Below are positions 28,425 to 36,826 of a stretch of 64,000 nt of DNA, piece after piece. The notes beneath the pieces were generated by a model. It searched no databases. It was given only the letters and a program-made list of their open reading frames with translations, and was not told the origin of the DNA. The DNA is from JAWPMV01 sp038527215 (GTDB lineage Bacteria > Bacteroidota > Bacteroidia > J057), in assembly GCA_038527215.1 (NCBI GenBank), contig JBCBGC010000009.1, forward strand, positions 1 through 64,000. The letters are read 5' to 3'. The position numbers and the translations under genes are program-made. Each line of letters begins with the position of its first letter. Position 1 is the stretch's first letter.

Positions 28425-28882
28425 ATTCGGGAGGGGAGAAGAATGGCCCGCAAGATAGCAAAAGCCACTATAAGTTTTGCGTTGAGCAGAAATGCGTAGA
28501 ATCCTTGCATGCCGCCGGTCATCCCCCGCACCTTCGGCTCCCAGCCAGTCACCACCCGTGCCACCGGCTCCCAGCTGTGTCACCCGTAACACTGGCCTCA
28601 GCCGCATCACCGGCTCCAACTGGGCACCACTCGCGCCACCGGCTCCCAGCCGGTCATCACCCGCACCTTCGGCTCCCAGCCGGTCATCACCCGTGCCACC
28701 GGCTGCGTCACCCGTAACACAGGCTTCCAGCCGCTCACTACCTGCACAACGGCTACCAGCCGGCAACACCCGCACCCCCGGCTACCAGCCGATCACCACC
28801 CGTGTTCTTGGCTTCGAGCCATGCGAGACCTTCCGCCGACTTTTTGTCGGCGGGAGAGGCTGTGACCGGCTGGAAGCCAGTG
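28425..28882. repeat. Degenerate ~30-bp GC-rich repeat array
   Basis: From about 28511 to 28882 roughly a dozen units follow the pattern GGCTCCCAGCCGGTCATCAC then CCG plus a variable end. Two neighbouring units (28641-28670 and 28671-28700) share 23 leading bases. Others are shortened (28594, 28701) or changed, and one (around 28836-28850) carries an inserted hairpin GCCGAC/GTCGGC. The half-site GGCTTCCAGCC is near-palindromic. The stop codon of the DUF5690 gene (TAA, 28883-28885) falls inside the last unit. Frames run open through the array but the peptides are repetitive and not credible genes. A related single unit occurs near 48983. Confidence 0.8.
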
Positions 28883-30187
28883 TTACGGGGTGGACACCGC
28901 TTCTACCTGTCGTTGGAAGGCTTGGTGCTTTCGCCAGAAGTAGAGCCCGCCGGCTATCAGCAAAGCCCCGCCAAAGAAAGTCATGAAATAGGCGGCCTGG
29001 ATCAGGAAGTCCAGCCAGGAGAGTTCGGGACTGCCGACATTTTTGTACAACAAAATCGCCACGCTGCCGATGTAGCCAAAAGCATCTGCCACGTAGATGA
29101 GAAATCCAGCATTGCTGCTGTATTGGAAGGCCCCGATCATCCGATCAAAGAGGATACAACCAAAGGGCACATAACCCAGATAAAGGCCCAGCCCAATCAG
29201 AATCATCCACCAGACGGGAGACAACCAGCCCATTTGAAAGGCCCAGGTACTTAGGCCTACCAGGAGAATCCCCGAACCAATCAGCACATGGAAGGTCATG
29301 AAGGCCCGGAAGTTTTTGCGGATGAGAAAGGTCGCCCCAAATATGATCAGCACCCCAAAAGCCACGGGCAACTCCGAAAGGGTGAAGATGTCTGGACGAT
29401 CCCCATAGCCCAGGGCAATCCAGATTTCCTTGGCAAAGTTGTCGCGATAGTCCCGGAAGGCCGTCAGCATCATATAGGCGGCTACCAGCAGAATGATGCC
29501 CGGCGCAAAGCGAAGAAAAAGCGCTTTTCTTTCGGCCCCAGTCATGGGTTTTCGGGGCGTCCGTTCGGCCCGATCTTTTTCGGAAGGAGGGGGAATTTGT
29601 TCAAGCAACCAGACGGAGATCACCAGCGGAATGACAAAGACCAAGCCTGTAACAAAAGGCATCCAGAACTCCGAGATGCCAGCATGCAGCATCAGCGCAT
29701 CCCCGACGGATTTGACCGCGCCGGAAGCCACGATAAAACTGGCACTCAGTCCTGCAGCCAGAATCTCTGATACGGTCCGCCCTTCCAGATAACTAAATAC
29801 GATGCCCCAAATCATCCCAAGCGGAATGCCATTGAGAAAAAGAAAGGCCGCATTCCAGGGGCTAGGGGTAATGGCAAAAAATAGCAAAGCTAGCTCGGCG
29901 GCTCCGATCAGCCCCACGATAGCCAGGGCCCGGCTTTGTGCCTGCATCTCCGACACGACTTTGATGCCGATAAACTTAGAGAGCATATAGCCTACCACCT
30001 GCGCAATGACCAGAAAGATTTTGTAATTCAAGCCCCAGATTTCAGCTTCTCCTTCGAAGGTCGCGACCGAAAAAGGCTTTCGAAAGGCATACATACAGAA
30101 GTAAGTGGAAAAAGCAGCAATGCTGGCAAAGAGGACCAGCATATAGGTCGGCGATTTGCTGAGGTAGCGTTGAATGCGGGAAGCCAT
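28883..30187 (-). CDS. DUF5690 family MFS-like membrane protein
   Basis: The 434-residue protein has 12 hydrophobic segments and matches the Bacteroidota DUF5690 family within the MFS. Recognisable parts are YFCMYAFRKPFSVATFEG in helix 1, VVGYMLSKFIGIKVV, and the central loop PPPSEKDRAERTPRKPM. The N-terminal pattern recalls the UhpC/GlpT sugar-phosphate branch, but no substrate is known. Its 3' end runs into the repeat array. It follows the hydrolase gene by 36 bases, so it is likely part of the LOG-hydrolase transcription unit. Confidence 0.9.
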   Translation of the reverse strand: MASRIQRYLSKSPTYMLVLFASIAAFSTYFCMYAFRKPFSVATFEGEAEIWGLNYKIFLVIAQVVGYMLSKFIGIKVVSEMQAQSRALAIVGLIGAAELALLFFAITPSPWNAAFLFLNGIPLGMIWGIVFSYLEGRTVSEILAAGLSASFIVASGAVKSVGDALMLHAGISEFWMPFVTGLVFVIPLVISVWLLEQIPPPSEKDRAERTPRKPMTGAERKALFLRFAPGIILLVAAYMMLTAFRDYRDNFAKEIWIALGYGDRPDIFTLSELPVAFGVLIIFGATFLIRKNFRAFMTFHVLIGSGILLVGLSTWAFQMGWLSPVWWMILIGLGLYLGYVPFGCILFDRMIGAFQYSSNAGFLIYVADAFGYIGSVAILLYKNVGSPELSWLDFLIQAAYFMTFFGGALLIAGGLYFWRKHQAFQRQVEAVSTP

Positions 30188-30223
30188 GGTAGAAGTAGAA
30201 TTAGTAGGCCCTAAGATAGCACC

Positions 30224-31105
30224 TTAATGGGAATGCCTGGGGAAGTCTTTCAAATAGCCTAGCACGGCTTTGGCCCAGGTCGCAGGATCTTCCAACATAG
30301 GGTAGTGCCCCAGACCGTGTAGCAGGCTGAGTTTGCTATGTTGGATTTCATGATGCAGGGTGTCTGCCATGGCCACCACGGCTACCGGATCTTCCGTGGC
30401 CCAGAGCACATGTATGGGAAGCTTGGTTTGTTGGAGGCCGCCAATCCACCGATGCCAGAACTTCCGGCGGTCATCCAGGTAGCGGGTTACCGGAGCGATT
30501 ACCTGGCGACCCTCCTTGTACATCAGGAGTTCCCAGAGCGTTTCCAACTCTCCTTCCTGGATACGGCTTGGGTCCCCCCACAGCTTCTTCATGTTTCGCA
30601 GGAAGAGGGGTCTGCGAGTGAGCTTGGCCACTCTTTCTCCCCAAAAAGGATGTCTCAAAAGGCGCTGGATAGGGCGGAGTTGGGCCATTTCGATGTGCAT
30701 AGACCCATTGGCGAGGGTGAGGCTCTGAATCTCAAAATCGAGGTGCCCCAACAACTGCCGGGCCACTAGCTCGGTCGCGATGCTGGTGCCATAATCATGG
30801 GCCACGATGTGCCCTTTTTTAATGCCCATTTTTGCCCATAAAGCGAGGGCCATATCAGTTTGCTCAATCAGCGAATAGGAATACGCCAAGGGTTTATCCG
30901 ACAATCCGAATCCCAGATGATCGTGGACGACCGTGTGATAGTGCTGGCCAAAGGGTTCCAGGACATGCAGGAAATCATAAGCTGAAGAAGGATAGCCGTG
31001 CAGAATCAGCAGATGATCTGAGCCGGTACCGGCTTCAACAGTAAAGACTTCGTGGCCGAGGACGGTATGGTATTGCCCTTTTTCTTTCCAGGTGTCGAGT
31101 TTCAT
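30224..31105 (-). CDS. Alpha/beta hydrolase with an Asp nucleophile
   Basis: The 293-residue protein has the alpha/beta-hydrolase fold. The oxyanion-hole motif is HGYP (36-39) and the nucleophile elbow is AHDYGTS with Asp104. The acid is probably Asp239 (ATEDPV), and His267 sits in GLGHYPMLEDP. An Asp nucleophile is typical of epoxide hydrolases, haloalkane dehalogenases and the MEST-like group, which it resembles most. The substrate is unknown. It starts 17 bases downstream of the LOG gene, forming an operon with it and probably with the DUF5690 gene. Confidence 0.88.
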   Translation of the reverse strand: MKLDTWKEKGQYHTVLGHEVFTVEAGTGSDHLLILHGYPSSAYDFLHVLEPFGQHYHTVVHDHLGFGLSDKPLAYSYSLIEQTDMALALWAKMGIKKGHIVAHDYGTSIATELVARQLLGHLDFEIQSLTLANGSMHIEMAQLRPIQRLLRHPFWGERVAKLTRRPLFLRNMKKLWGDPSRIQEGELETLWELLMYKEGRQVIAPVTRYLDDRRKFWHRWIGGLQQTKLPIHVLWATEDPVAVVAMADTLHHEIQHSKLSLLHGLGHYPMLEDPATWAKAVLGYLKDFPRHSH

Positions 31106-31122
31106 AGGGTGTAAATAAAAGG

Positions 31123-31701
31123 CTACATAGTCGCAAAGTTCAGCGCGTCGCTCCCCCAGGAAGTGGCATTACTCAGGGCGGCGGGTAGTTCTTCCGGTTC
31201 GCGGATGACAGTCCACATATCGCCGTGTTTAGGGTGCATAAACTTTTCTTCGATGCTGCGATTCAGCATTTCTACCAGTGGGTCATAATACCCCCCGGTA
31301 TTGACGATGATGATGGGCTGGAGGTAGCGGCCCAGCCTTTTCAACGTAATGGCTTCCATCAATTCTTCCAGGGTGCCACAGCCTCCCGGCAGGGCAATCA
31401 AGGCATCCGTATCCTCCAGGAGCTTTTGCTTGCGGCTATGCATGTCTGGGGTAAACAGAAAATCCTCTACGTCCTGGTGATGCATTTCTACTTCCCGCAT
31501 AAACTCAGGCATGATACCCGTAATGGTCCCTTGATGCGCCAGCACTTCATCAGCCAAACAGCCCATGAGGCCTTTTTTCCCACCGCCAAATACTACCCGA
31601 GCTTCCATTTTTACCAGGATACGGGCCAGGCGGCGAGTAGCTTCAAAGTAGAGCTCGGCAATTTGATCGGAGGAGGAGCAGTAGACACAGATTCGTTTCA
31701 T
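31123..31701 (-). CDS. LOG family protein, probable nucleotide phosphoribohydrolase
   Basis: The 192-residue protein belongs to the LOG/TIGR00730 family, which cleaves ribose-5'-phosphate from adenine nucleotides, including cytokinin precursors. The signature PGGCGTLEE is at 105-113 and the glycine-rich VVFGGGKKGLMG at 37-48. The catalytic Arg/Glu arrangement fits the type I enzymes. It is the first gene of a minus-strand unit with the hydrolase. Its natural substrate in this organism is unknown. Confidence 0.92.
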   Translation of the reverse strand: MKRICVYCSSSDQIAELYFEATRRLARILVKMEARVVFGGGKKGLMGCLADEVLAHQGTITGIMPEFMREVEMHHQDVEDFLFTPDMHSRKQKLLEDTDALIALPGGCGTLEELMEAITLKRLGRYLQPIIIVNTGGYYDPLVEMLNRSIEEKFMHPKHGDMWTVIREPEELPAALSNATSWGSDALNFATM

Positions 31702-31771
31702 GCGGGGCTTTTGGGTGAAGATACAAAAGATTCAAAGGAGCGGGTGTGTCTCGGAAAAAAGGAGATTCTAA

Positions 31772-31804
31772 ACAAAAACGCCCGGGATGATCGAATCCCG
31801 GACG
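31772..31804 (-). terminator. Rho-independent terminator of the small PQQ-repeat gene
   Basis: On the minus strand a 10-bp stem with one G-T pair (31795-31804 with 31779-31788, core CCGGGAT) closes a 6-base loop. A U-rich tract follows, corresponding to 31772-31778. Confidence 0.88.
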
Positions 31805-31842
31805 CGACGTTAAGGAAATTATGTTTGATGATCAGACAGGAC

Positions 31843-32160
31843 TTACATGCCTGAATAAGATTGCTGAACGGTAGAGGATTTTCCCTTGAAGTTCATGGCA
31901 ATGGTGCTAAAGCCTAAGCCTTTCAGCTCATTGTGCCATTTAATCCTGCCGGAGATAGCGTCCAGAGCAAAAAGATGCCCATAGCAACCTGCATAGATCA
32001 CTCCATCATCCTCAATGATACTGACGGGCTGCATGCCCAGGCTACTGAACCACTTGCGGCCTTCTACCACGAGTTTGGTCCGCCATACCTCTTTTCCGCT
32101 GATGGGATTAATGGATGCAACATGGCCGTAGGTACCAATGATCAAATTGGTATTTCTCAT
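31843..32160 (-). CDS. Very small PQQ-like beta-propeller-repeat protein
   Basis: The 105-residue protein contains two PQQ-type blades, GHVASINPISGKEVWRTK and GHLFALDAISGRIKWH, plus a short tail. Full propellers need six to eight blades, so it must oligomerise or be a stand-alone fragment. It has no signal peptide, so a cytoplasmic location is likely. It is bordered by its own terminator and by 112 upstream bases, so it is an independent unit. It could be a remnant of a larger gene, but I see no matching sequence next to it. Confidence 0.75.
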   Translation of the reverse strand: MRNTNLIIGTYGHVASINPISGKEVWRTKLVVEGRKWFSSLGMQPVSIIEDDGVIYAGCYGHLFALDAISGRIKWHNELKGLGFSTIAMNFKGKSSTVQQSYSGM

Positions 32161-32272
32161 CTGTGGTAACGTTAAAGGTGGAACTTATCTAAGCTGACAC
32201 TGCTGCATCAACTTACACCCTAAAGACTACAAAAAGTCCTCAGGGTTGGAATGGGTTCCGTTTTTTGCCCGC

Positions 32273-34078
32273 TTATTGCGCTACGGCTACCTGGCAGTTT
32301 TCGCCCCGCACCACCTTAAATTCGTTGAGGAGGGTATAGGGAGGAATGGGGAAGGCAGTAGCGCCATTAAATCGCTTATGTACGGCAATCCGGTAAGGAG
32401 GATTGTAGAACAGCAGCATGGGTTGTTCCTCCAGCAGAATTTCCTGAATGAGGTTTACCAGGTCTGTCCGTTTCTCAGCATTGGGTTCCGAGCGGGCTTT
32501 ATCAATGAGGCTATCTACTTTGAAAGAAGAGTATCCCCCATAGTTTGAGGCTACCCCCCAGCTTTCACTGTGAAAGATTTCCTTAAAATCGAACGGAGTA
32601 GGAGGAGAGGATAGGCCCGTCAGAACGGCATCAAAGGTATGTTCCAGAAGGGAGTTTCTCAGCGTCGTAAAGTCGACCACTGTAGGTACGCACTCAATGC
32701 CCACTTCGGCCAGAGCAAGCTGAATCCGCTGGATCATATTGGTCAGTCGCTCACTATTGGCAGCATAAGAGAGCTTGAACTGCATGGGGACCTTTTTAGA
32801 GCCGACCATTTTTTCCCGAATACCATCCCCATCTTCATCTTTCCAGCCTGCCTCTTCCAGCAACTGCCGGGCTTGAACTGGATCATAAGGAATGGCCTCC
32901 AGGGCTTGATTATAATCCGGATGGTGCATAGGGACCGGAGAGTGGATTCTTCGGACCAGGGTATCGAATACCTGAGCAATGATTTCATCCATCGGGGTGG
33001 CATAAGCCAGGGCCAGCCGCACCTTTGCTTCCTTGAAAAAAGGAACCTGATCCTGACGAGCGGCACGTTGGTTGATGGCCATATAGGCCATGGTCGAGCG
33101 ATAAATCTCTTCAATGCGATAGTTGGCGAGGAAGGCCGAATCTCCCCGCAGGCGCTGAAAGGATTCTGTATTCAGGCTGGCTACGTCGAAGTTTTCCCGC
33201 TTCAGTTCCGCTTCGATGGTATTACGATCCCGCAGGATGCGATAGCTGATCTGTTCAGGCTCGTTGGCATAAATGTGGCCTTCCTTGTTTTCCGCCCAGT
33301 AGGCGGCGCGCTTCTTCAGTACGATACGCTGTCCTGCTTCCCAGGCATCGAACATATAAGGCCCCGAACCGGTATTGAGCAGCTCCAGGTCCTTGCCAAA
33401 ACGGGCATCGTTGTATTCGTTGGCCCAAGCCACCAGGACTGGATTTTCCAGCACGCTTTTGCCTTCCGTCAGAAAATCCTTCAGAGTAAACTGATCTACT
33501 ACCTGATCCGGATCATATACCCGCTGGTCGAGGATATAGAAAATGGCCCCAAAGGCAGGATTATTCTGATAAAAGGTCTTCATTTTGACCGTGTAGGCCC
33601 GGGGATTGTCCGGGTTGGGGATGAGGTCTTCCAAATGGTCAAAATAGAGCCGCTGATTATTGGCTTCGGTTAGCTTGCAGGCCACGGCTTTGGTACTAAA
33701 GAGGACATCCTTGAAGGTGATAGGTGTACCGTCAGGCCAGGTAGCCAGCGAATCCAATTCATATTCATAGGTAAGGCCATCCTCACTTTGAGAAACCACG
33801 CGTCCCAACTGAGGCAGGATTTTACCGGTTTTGGTATCGATGGTCGTAACCCGTTCAAAAGTAAGACCCAGGATCATATCCCGGTAATTGGTCCGGCTAT
33901 TGGTCGGGTGGAGGCTGGGGGGTTCGGAATCAATTTGGGTGATTACGTTGCCATCTTTTTCGCCACAATAGACTACGGCTCCATTTTCGACCGAATAAAC
34001 AGTTTCCTGTACGGAATTCTTACAGGCCAGAAAAAGGGTGCAAAGCAGAAAGATTCCAAAAGCGTAGTTCCTCTTCAT
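32273..34078 (-). CDS. ABC-transporter oligopeptide-binding lipoprotein (SBP family 5)
   Basis: The 601-residue product has a lipoprotein signal with lipobox LFLAC (Cys19) and the SBP_bac_5 fold of DppA/OppA-type binding proteins. In-family segments include SEDGLTYEYELDSLATWPDG, VRLALAYATPMDEII, and ARQLLEEAGWKDEDGDGIRE. It would capture peptides or similar solutes in the periplasm. No permease or ATPase genes adjoin it, so its transporter partners are elsewhere or it works with another role. It is divergent from gldA with 63 bases between starts. Confidence 0.93.
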   Translation of the reverse strand: MKRNYAFGIFLLCTLFLACKNSVQETVYSVENGAVVYCGEKDGNVITQIDSEPPSLHPTNSRTNYRDMILGLTFERVTTIDTKTGKILPQLGRVVSQSEDGLTYEYELDSLATWPDGTPITFKDVLFSTKAVACKLTEANNQRLYFDHLEDLIPNPDNPRAYTVKMKTFYQNNPAFGAIFYILDQRVYDPDQVVDQFTLKDFLTEGKSVLENPVLVAWANEYNDARFGKDLELLNTGSGPYMFDAWEAGQRIVLKKRAAYWAENKEGHIYANEPEQISYRILRDRNTIEAELKRENFDVASLNTESFQRLRGDSAFLANYRIEEIYRSTMAYMAINQRAARQDQVPFFKEAKVRLALAYATPMDEIIAQVFDTLVRRIHSPVPMHHPDYNQALEAIPYDPVQARQLLEEAGWKDEDGDGIREKMVGSKKVPMQFKLSYAANSERLTNMIQRIQLALAEVGIECVPTVVDFTTLRNSLLEHTFDAVLTGLSSPPTPFDFKEIFHSESWGVASNYGGYSSFKVDSLIDKARSEPNAEKRTDLVNLIQEILLEEQPMLLFYNPPYRIAVHKRFNGATAFPIPPYTLLNEFKVVRGENCQVAVAQ

Positions 34079-34141
34079 TTTATTTTGGTAATATTGGTTA
34101 AAATTAAAGAAAATCAGTCGGACTTATAGCATCCTTTTCTT

Positions 34142-35059
34142 ATGGTTTCGGTTCAGGGATTGACAAAAATCTACGGGACGCAAAGGGCGGTGGACCAGCT
34201 TAGCTTCGAATTACAAGCTGGAGAGGTTCTGGGATTTCTGGGACCCAATGGGGCAGGGAAGAGTACCACCATGAAGATTATCAGCTGCTTTATCGAGGCG
34301 GATGAAGGGAGTGTGCAAGTGGACGGCTATGATGTGAGTGAGTCGCCGCTGGAAGTTAGGAAGCGCGTAGGTTACCTGCCTGAGCATAATCCGCTTTACC
34401 TGGATATGTACGTGCACGAATTCCTGGAATTCGTGGCCCGCATTTATCAACTGAGCAAGCAAGACCGAAAAAACCGGATTTCAGAAGTGATTGACATGAC
34501 CGGTCTAGGTAAAGAGCAGCACAAAAAGATCGGCATGCTCTCCAAAGGGTATCGGCAGCGGGTCGGTCTCTGCCAGGCCTTGATTCATGATCCGCAGGTC
34601 CTCATTCTGGACGAACCTACCAATGGGCTGGACCCTAATCAGATCGTGGAAATCCGGGAACTGATTCGGGAAGTCGGTAAGGATAAAACCGTGATTTTTT
34701 CTTCTCATATTTTGTCCGAAGTAGAATCTATTGCCAATCGTATCCTCATCATCAATCAGGGCAAAATCGTGGCTGATGCGGCTACCGACCAAATTCGCCT
34801 CTCAGCAGAAAGTGAGCAACAGACGGATATTGAATTGGAAACCTCCGGCTTTGACCTAACCGGCATCGAAGCTTGGGAAAGCGTAAAAAGCATTGAGCGG
34901 CTATCGGATACCCAATTTCGCATCATTTCCGGCGTAGAGGAAGACTTGCGTAAAGCCTTGTTTGAGGAAGTCGTCAAGCAGCAACACACCTTGCTGGGCA
35001 TGAGTCGGCAGACCTACAGCCTGGAGGATGCTTTCCGGAAGCTGACGGGCACCGTCTAA
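34142..35059 (+). CDS. gldA: Gliding-motility-associated ABC transporter ATPase GldA
   Basis: GldA is the ATP-binding subunit of the GldAFG transporter associated with Bacteroidota gliding. Walker A is GPNGAGKST (34-42), the ABC signature LSKGYRQR (133-140) and Walker B LILDEPT (154-160); SSHILSEVE supplies the switch His. The C-terminal ~80 residues (ETSGFDLTGIEAW onward) are the extension of this family. The membrane partners gldF and gldG lie downstream but are separated from it, and by 8 kb from each other. One base separates its stop from that of the convergent DUF3667 gene. Confidence 0.93.
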   Translation: MVSVQGLTKIYGTQRAVDQLSFELQAGEVLGFLGPNGAGKSTTMKIISCFIEADEGSVQVDGYDVSESPLEVRKRVGYLPEHNPLYLDMYVHEFLEFVARIYQLSKQDRKNRISEVIDMTGLGKEQHKKIGMLSKGYRQRVGLCQALIHDPQVLILDEPTNGLDPNQIVEIRELIREVGKDKTVIFSSHILSEVESIANRILIINQGKIVADAATDQIRLSAESEQQTDIELETSGFDLTGIEAWESVKSIERLSDTQFRIISGVEEDLRKALFEEVVKQQHTLLGMSRQTYSLEDAFRKLTGTV

Positions 35060-35060
35060 C

Positions 35061-35882
35061 TTAGCCCCAAAGGCCCAGTTGTTTCAGGATGAATGCTCCT
35101 CCTATGAGCAGGATCACCACGGCCAGGGAGATTCCAATCACCGAGACGAAGAAAAGCACGAAGTATAAGAGATAAGTCAGGACACTGGTGCCAAATGACT
35201 TCCACCAGGCGAGTTTATACCAATCCCTATGCACCCAGGTGAGATAAAGAATCATGACGATCGCATGCAGGATGGTCATGCGGTCGGTAAAGTCGCCTAG
35301 GTTTCCAAAGGGCATGGTCGGAATCACCAGCACTTGATAGATGCCGTAGATGTACACCCAGAAAATCAAATGTTCTCCCAGCGTATAGCCTCGTTTTCGA
35401 AAGAGAATAAAACTGGCAAAAGCCCAGAAGGGCAGAGTGAGCATCAGGATCAGGTTGAAATGGGTTTTGGCAAATTCTAAGCCTGCTATGCCTCCTTTTA
35501 ATGAATTCTCCCCAACTGGCAGCCCAAACTGTTCATATATCTCCATGGTTTTTTGGACTGAGGCTTCCGTGCCGGTTTCACTGTTGAGCAGGGCCACAAA
35601 AGCGGCCAGAGATACCACCAGCAAGAAGTAATTCAGGGGCTGGTAGTAGGCTTTGCGCTGTCCGCTCAGATAGGCTTGAAAAACGGTGCCGGGTCTGATG
35701 AGCAAGGTCCAGGAGGTATGAAAAAAGCTTAGCACGTCTTTTTTTCGGGCTGCGACAAAGTTTCGCCATAGGGAACCTGTGGTAAAGCGTTCTGGAAGCC
35801 ACTTTTGTCCACAATGATTACAATAGGAGCCTTCAAAGGTGTTTCCGCAGTTCCGACAGGTGTGAATATGAGGCTGTGTCAT
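35061..35882 (-). CDS. DUF3667 membrane protein with N-terminal zinc ribbon
   Basis: The 273-residue protein starts with a zinc-ribbon (CRNCGNTFEGSYCNHCGQ), then the DUF3667 signature (FTTGSLWRNFVAARKKDVLS, TSWTLLIRPGTVFQAYL) and four to five hydrophobic segments. DUF3667 is common in Bacteroidota; its function is unknown. I use the ATG at 35882 (MTQPHIHTC), since the upstream in-frame part to 35978 is not like family members. It is inserted on the opposite strand between gldA and gldF and so splits the usual transporter gene group. Confidence 0.88.
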   Translation of the reverse strand: MTQPHIHTCRNCGNTFEGSYCNHCGQKWLPERFTTGSLWRNFVAARKKDVLSFFHTSWTLLIRPGTVFQAYLSGQRKAYYQPLNYFLLVVSLAAFVALLNSETGTEASVQKTMEIYEQFGLPVGENSLKGGIAGLEFAKTHFNLILMLTLPFWAFASFILFRKRGYTLGEHLIFWVYIYGIYQVLVIPTMPFGNLGDFTDRMTILHAIVMILYLTWVHRDWYKLAWWKSFGTSVLTYLLYFVLFFVSVIGISLAVVILLIGGAFILKQLGLWG

Positions 35883-36007
35883 GAGGAGGTAGCGATGGAG
35901 AAGAATCACATTTGCAAATATGCTTGCTTTATCCCGAAATTTCCGATCCGAGTGACGCATCCTGGCTGTGGAGTTCAACTTACAAAAAAGCTGTCAATTA
36001 CCGGCCC

Positions 36008-36742
36008 ATGACAAATATCCTGACCGTATTCCGCAAAGAGGTGGCCTCTTTTTTCAATTCACTGATTGCCTATGTGGTGCTGGCGGTGTTTTTGATTGGG
36101 GTGGGACTCTTTTTCTGGGTGTTTGATGGTAATGTGCTGGATTCCAAATTGGCAGAAATGGGCTTGCTGTTCGAAGCCGGGCCTTATTTCTTTCTGTTTC
36201 TGGTGCCCGCCATTACCATGCGCGCTTTTGCCGAAGAAAATAAATCCGGCACCATCGAATTTCTGGCTACCAAACCGCTCACGGATTTTCAGATTATTCT
36301 CGGAAAGTACCTGGCCGCCGTTTTTCTGATTCTTTTTGCCTTACTGCCCACCTTGATTTATTATTTCTCCTTATATCGATTGGGGCAGCCCGTCGGCAAC
36401 CTGGATCATGGGGCGATTTGGGGCGCCTATATAGGGCTCTTTTTCCTCGGAGCCATCTTCGCCTCACTGGGACTCTTCACCTCCGCCCTGACCGATAACC
36501 AGATTATCGCGTTTATTTTAGGGCTGTTTCTCTGTTTTTTCTTCTACCAGGCCTTTGACCTCCTGGCTGGAGTGAGCGGACTGACCGGTGTAAATGCTTT
36601 TCTGCTCAAAGTCGGTATATCGGCTCATTACGAGAGCATTAGTCGGGGCGTGATCGACACCCGAGACCTCATTTACTTTATCAGTTTTGTGTCCATTGTC
36701 CTCATAGGAACCCAACTGGTGCTTCAGGCACGTCGTCGTTAA
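36008..36742 (+). CDS. gldF: Gliding-motility-associated ABC transporter permease GldF
   Basis: The 244-residue integral membrane protein has six hydrophobic helices and matches the ABC-2 permease type of GldF. In-family segments are FRKEVASFFNSLIAYVVL, VPAITMRAFAEENKSGTIEF and YESISRGVIDTRDLIYF. It forms the membrane part of GldAFG with GldG. The start at 36008 (MTNILTVFRKE) is chosen because upstream in-frame residues are not membrane-like. In other gliders gldG follows directly, but here the next gene is an unrelated lipoprotein 84 bases on. Confidence 0.93.
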   Translation: MTNILTVFRKEVASFFNSLIAYVVLAVFLIGVGLFFWVFDGNVLDSKLAEMGLLFEAGPYFFLFLVPAITMRAFAEENKSGTIEFLATKPLTDFQIILGKYLAAVFLILFALLPTLIYYFSLYRLGQPVGNLDHGAIWGAYIGLFFLGAIFASLGLFTSALTDNQIIAFILGLFLCFFFYQAFDLLAGVSGLTGVNAFLLKVGISAHYESISRGVIDTRDLIYFISFVSIVLIGTQLVLQARRR

Positions 36743-36779
36743 TGATCAAATTCGCTGTAAGAAGCTTGCCATAAGCGAA

Positions 36780-36810
36780 TTGGGCAACCATCCAATGAAA
36801 GCTATCTTTC
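36780..36810 (+). promoter_or_regulatory. Possible promoter for the lipoprotein gene after gldF
   Basis: TTG at 36780-36782 is followed 20 bases later by TATCTTTC (36803-36810), which differs from TAnnTTTG only at the last base. The spacing is as expected, but the implied 5' leader before the ATG at 36827 is only about ten bases. Confidence 0.35.
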
Positions 36811-36826
36811 GAAAAATCGTAGCAGT

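Noticed and set aside
28500..28882. CRISPR array
   Set aside because: Units vary in length from about 18 to 58 bp, the conserved part fills most of each unit, and there are no unique spacers of fixed length or cas genes.
28492..28986. Repetitive Pro/Ser/Ala-rich plus-strand frames through the repeat array, and the upstream in-frame extension of the phosphate transporter
   Set aside because: They are open only because the 30-bp repeats lack stop codons; the peptides simply mirror the repeats.
32639..33673. 344-codon plus-strand frame antisense to the SBP lipoprotein gene
   Set aside because: It is fully covered by a well-supported gene on the other strand, and its product has no coherent features.
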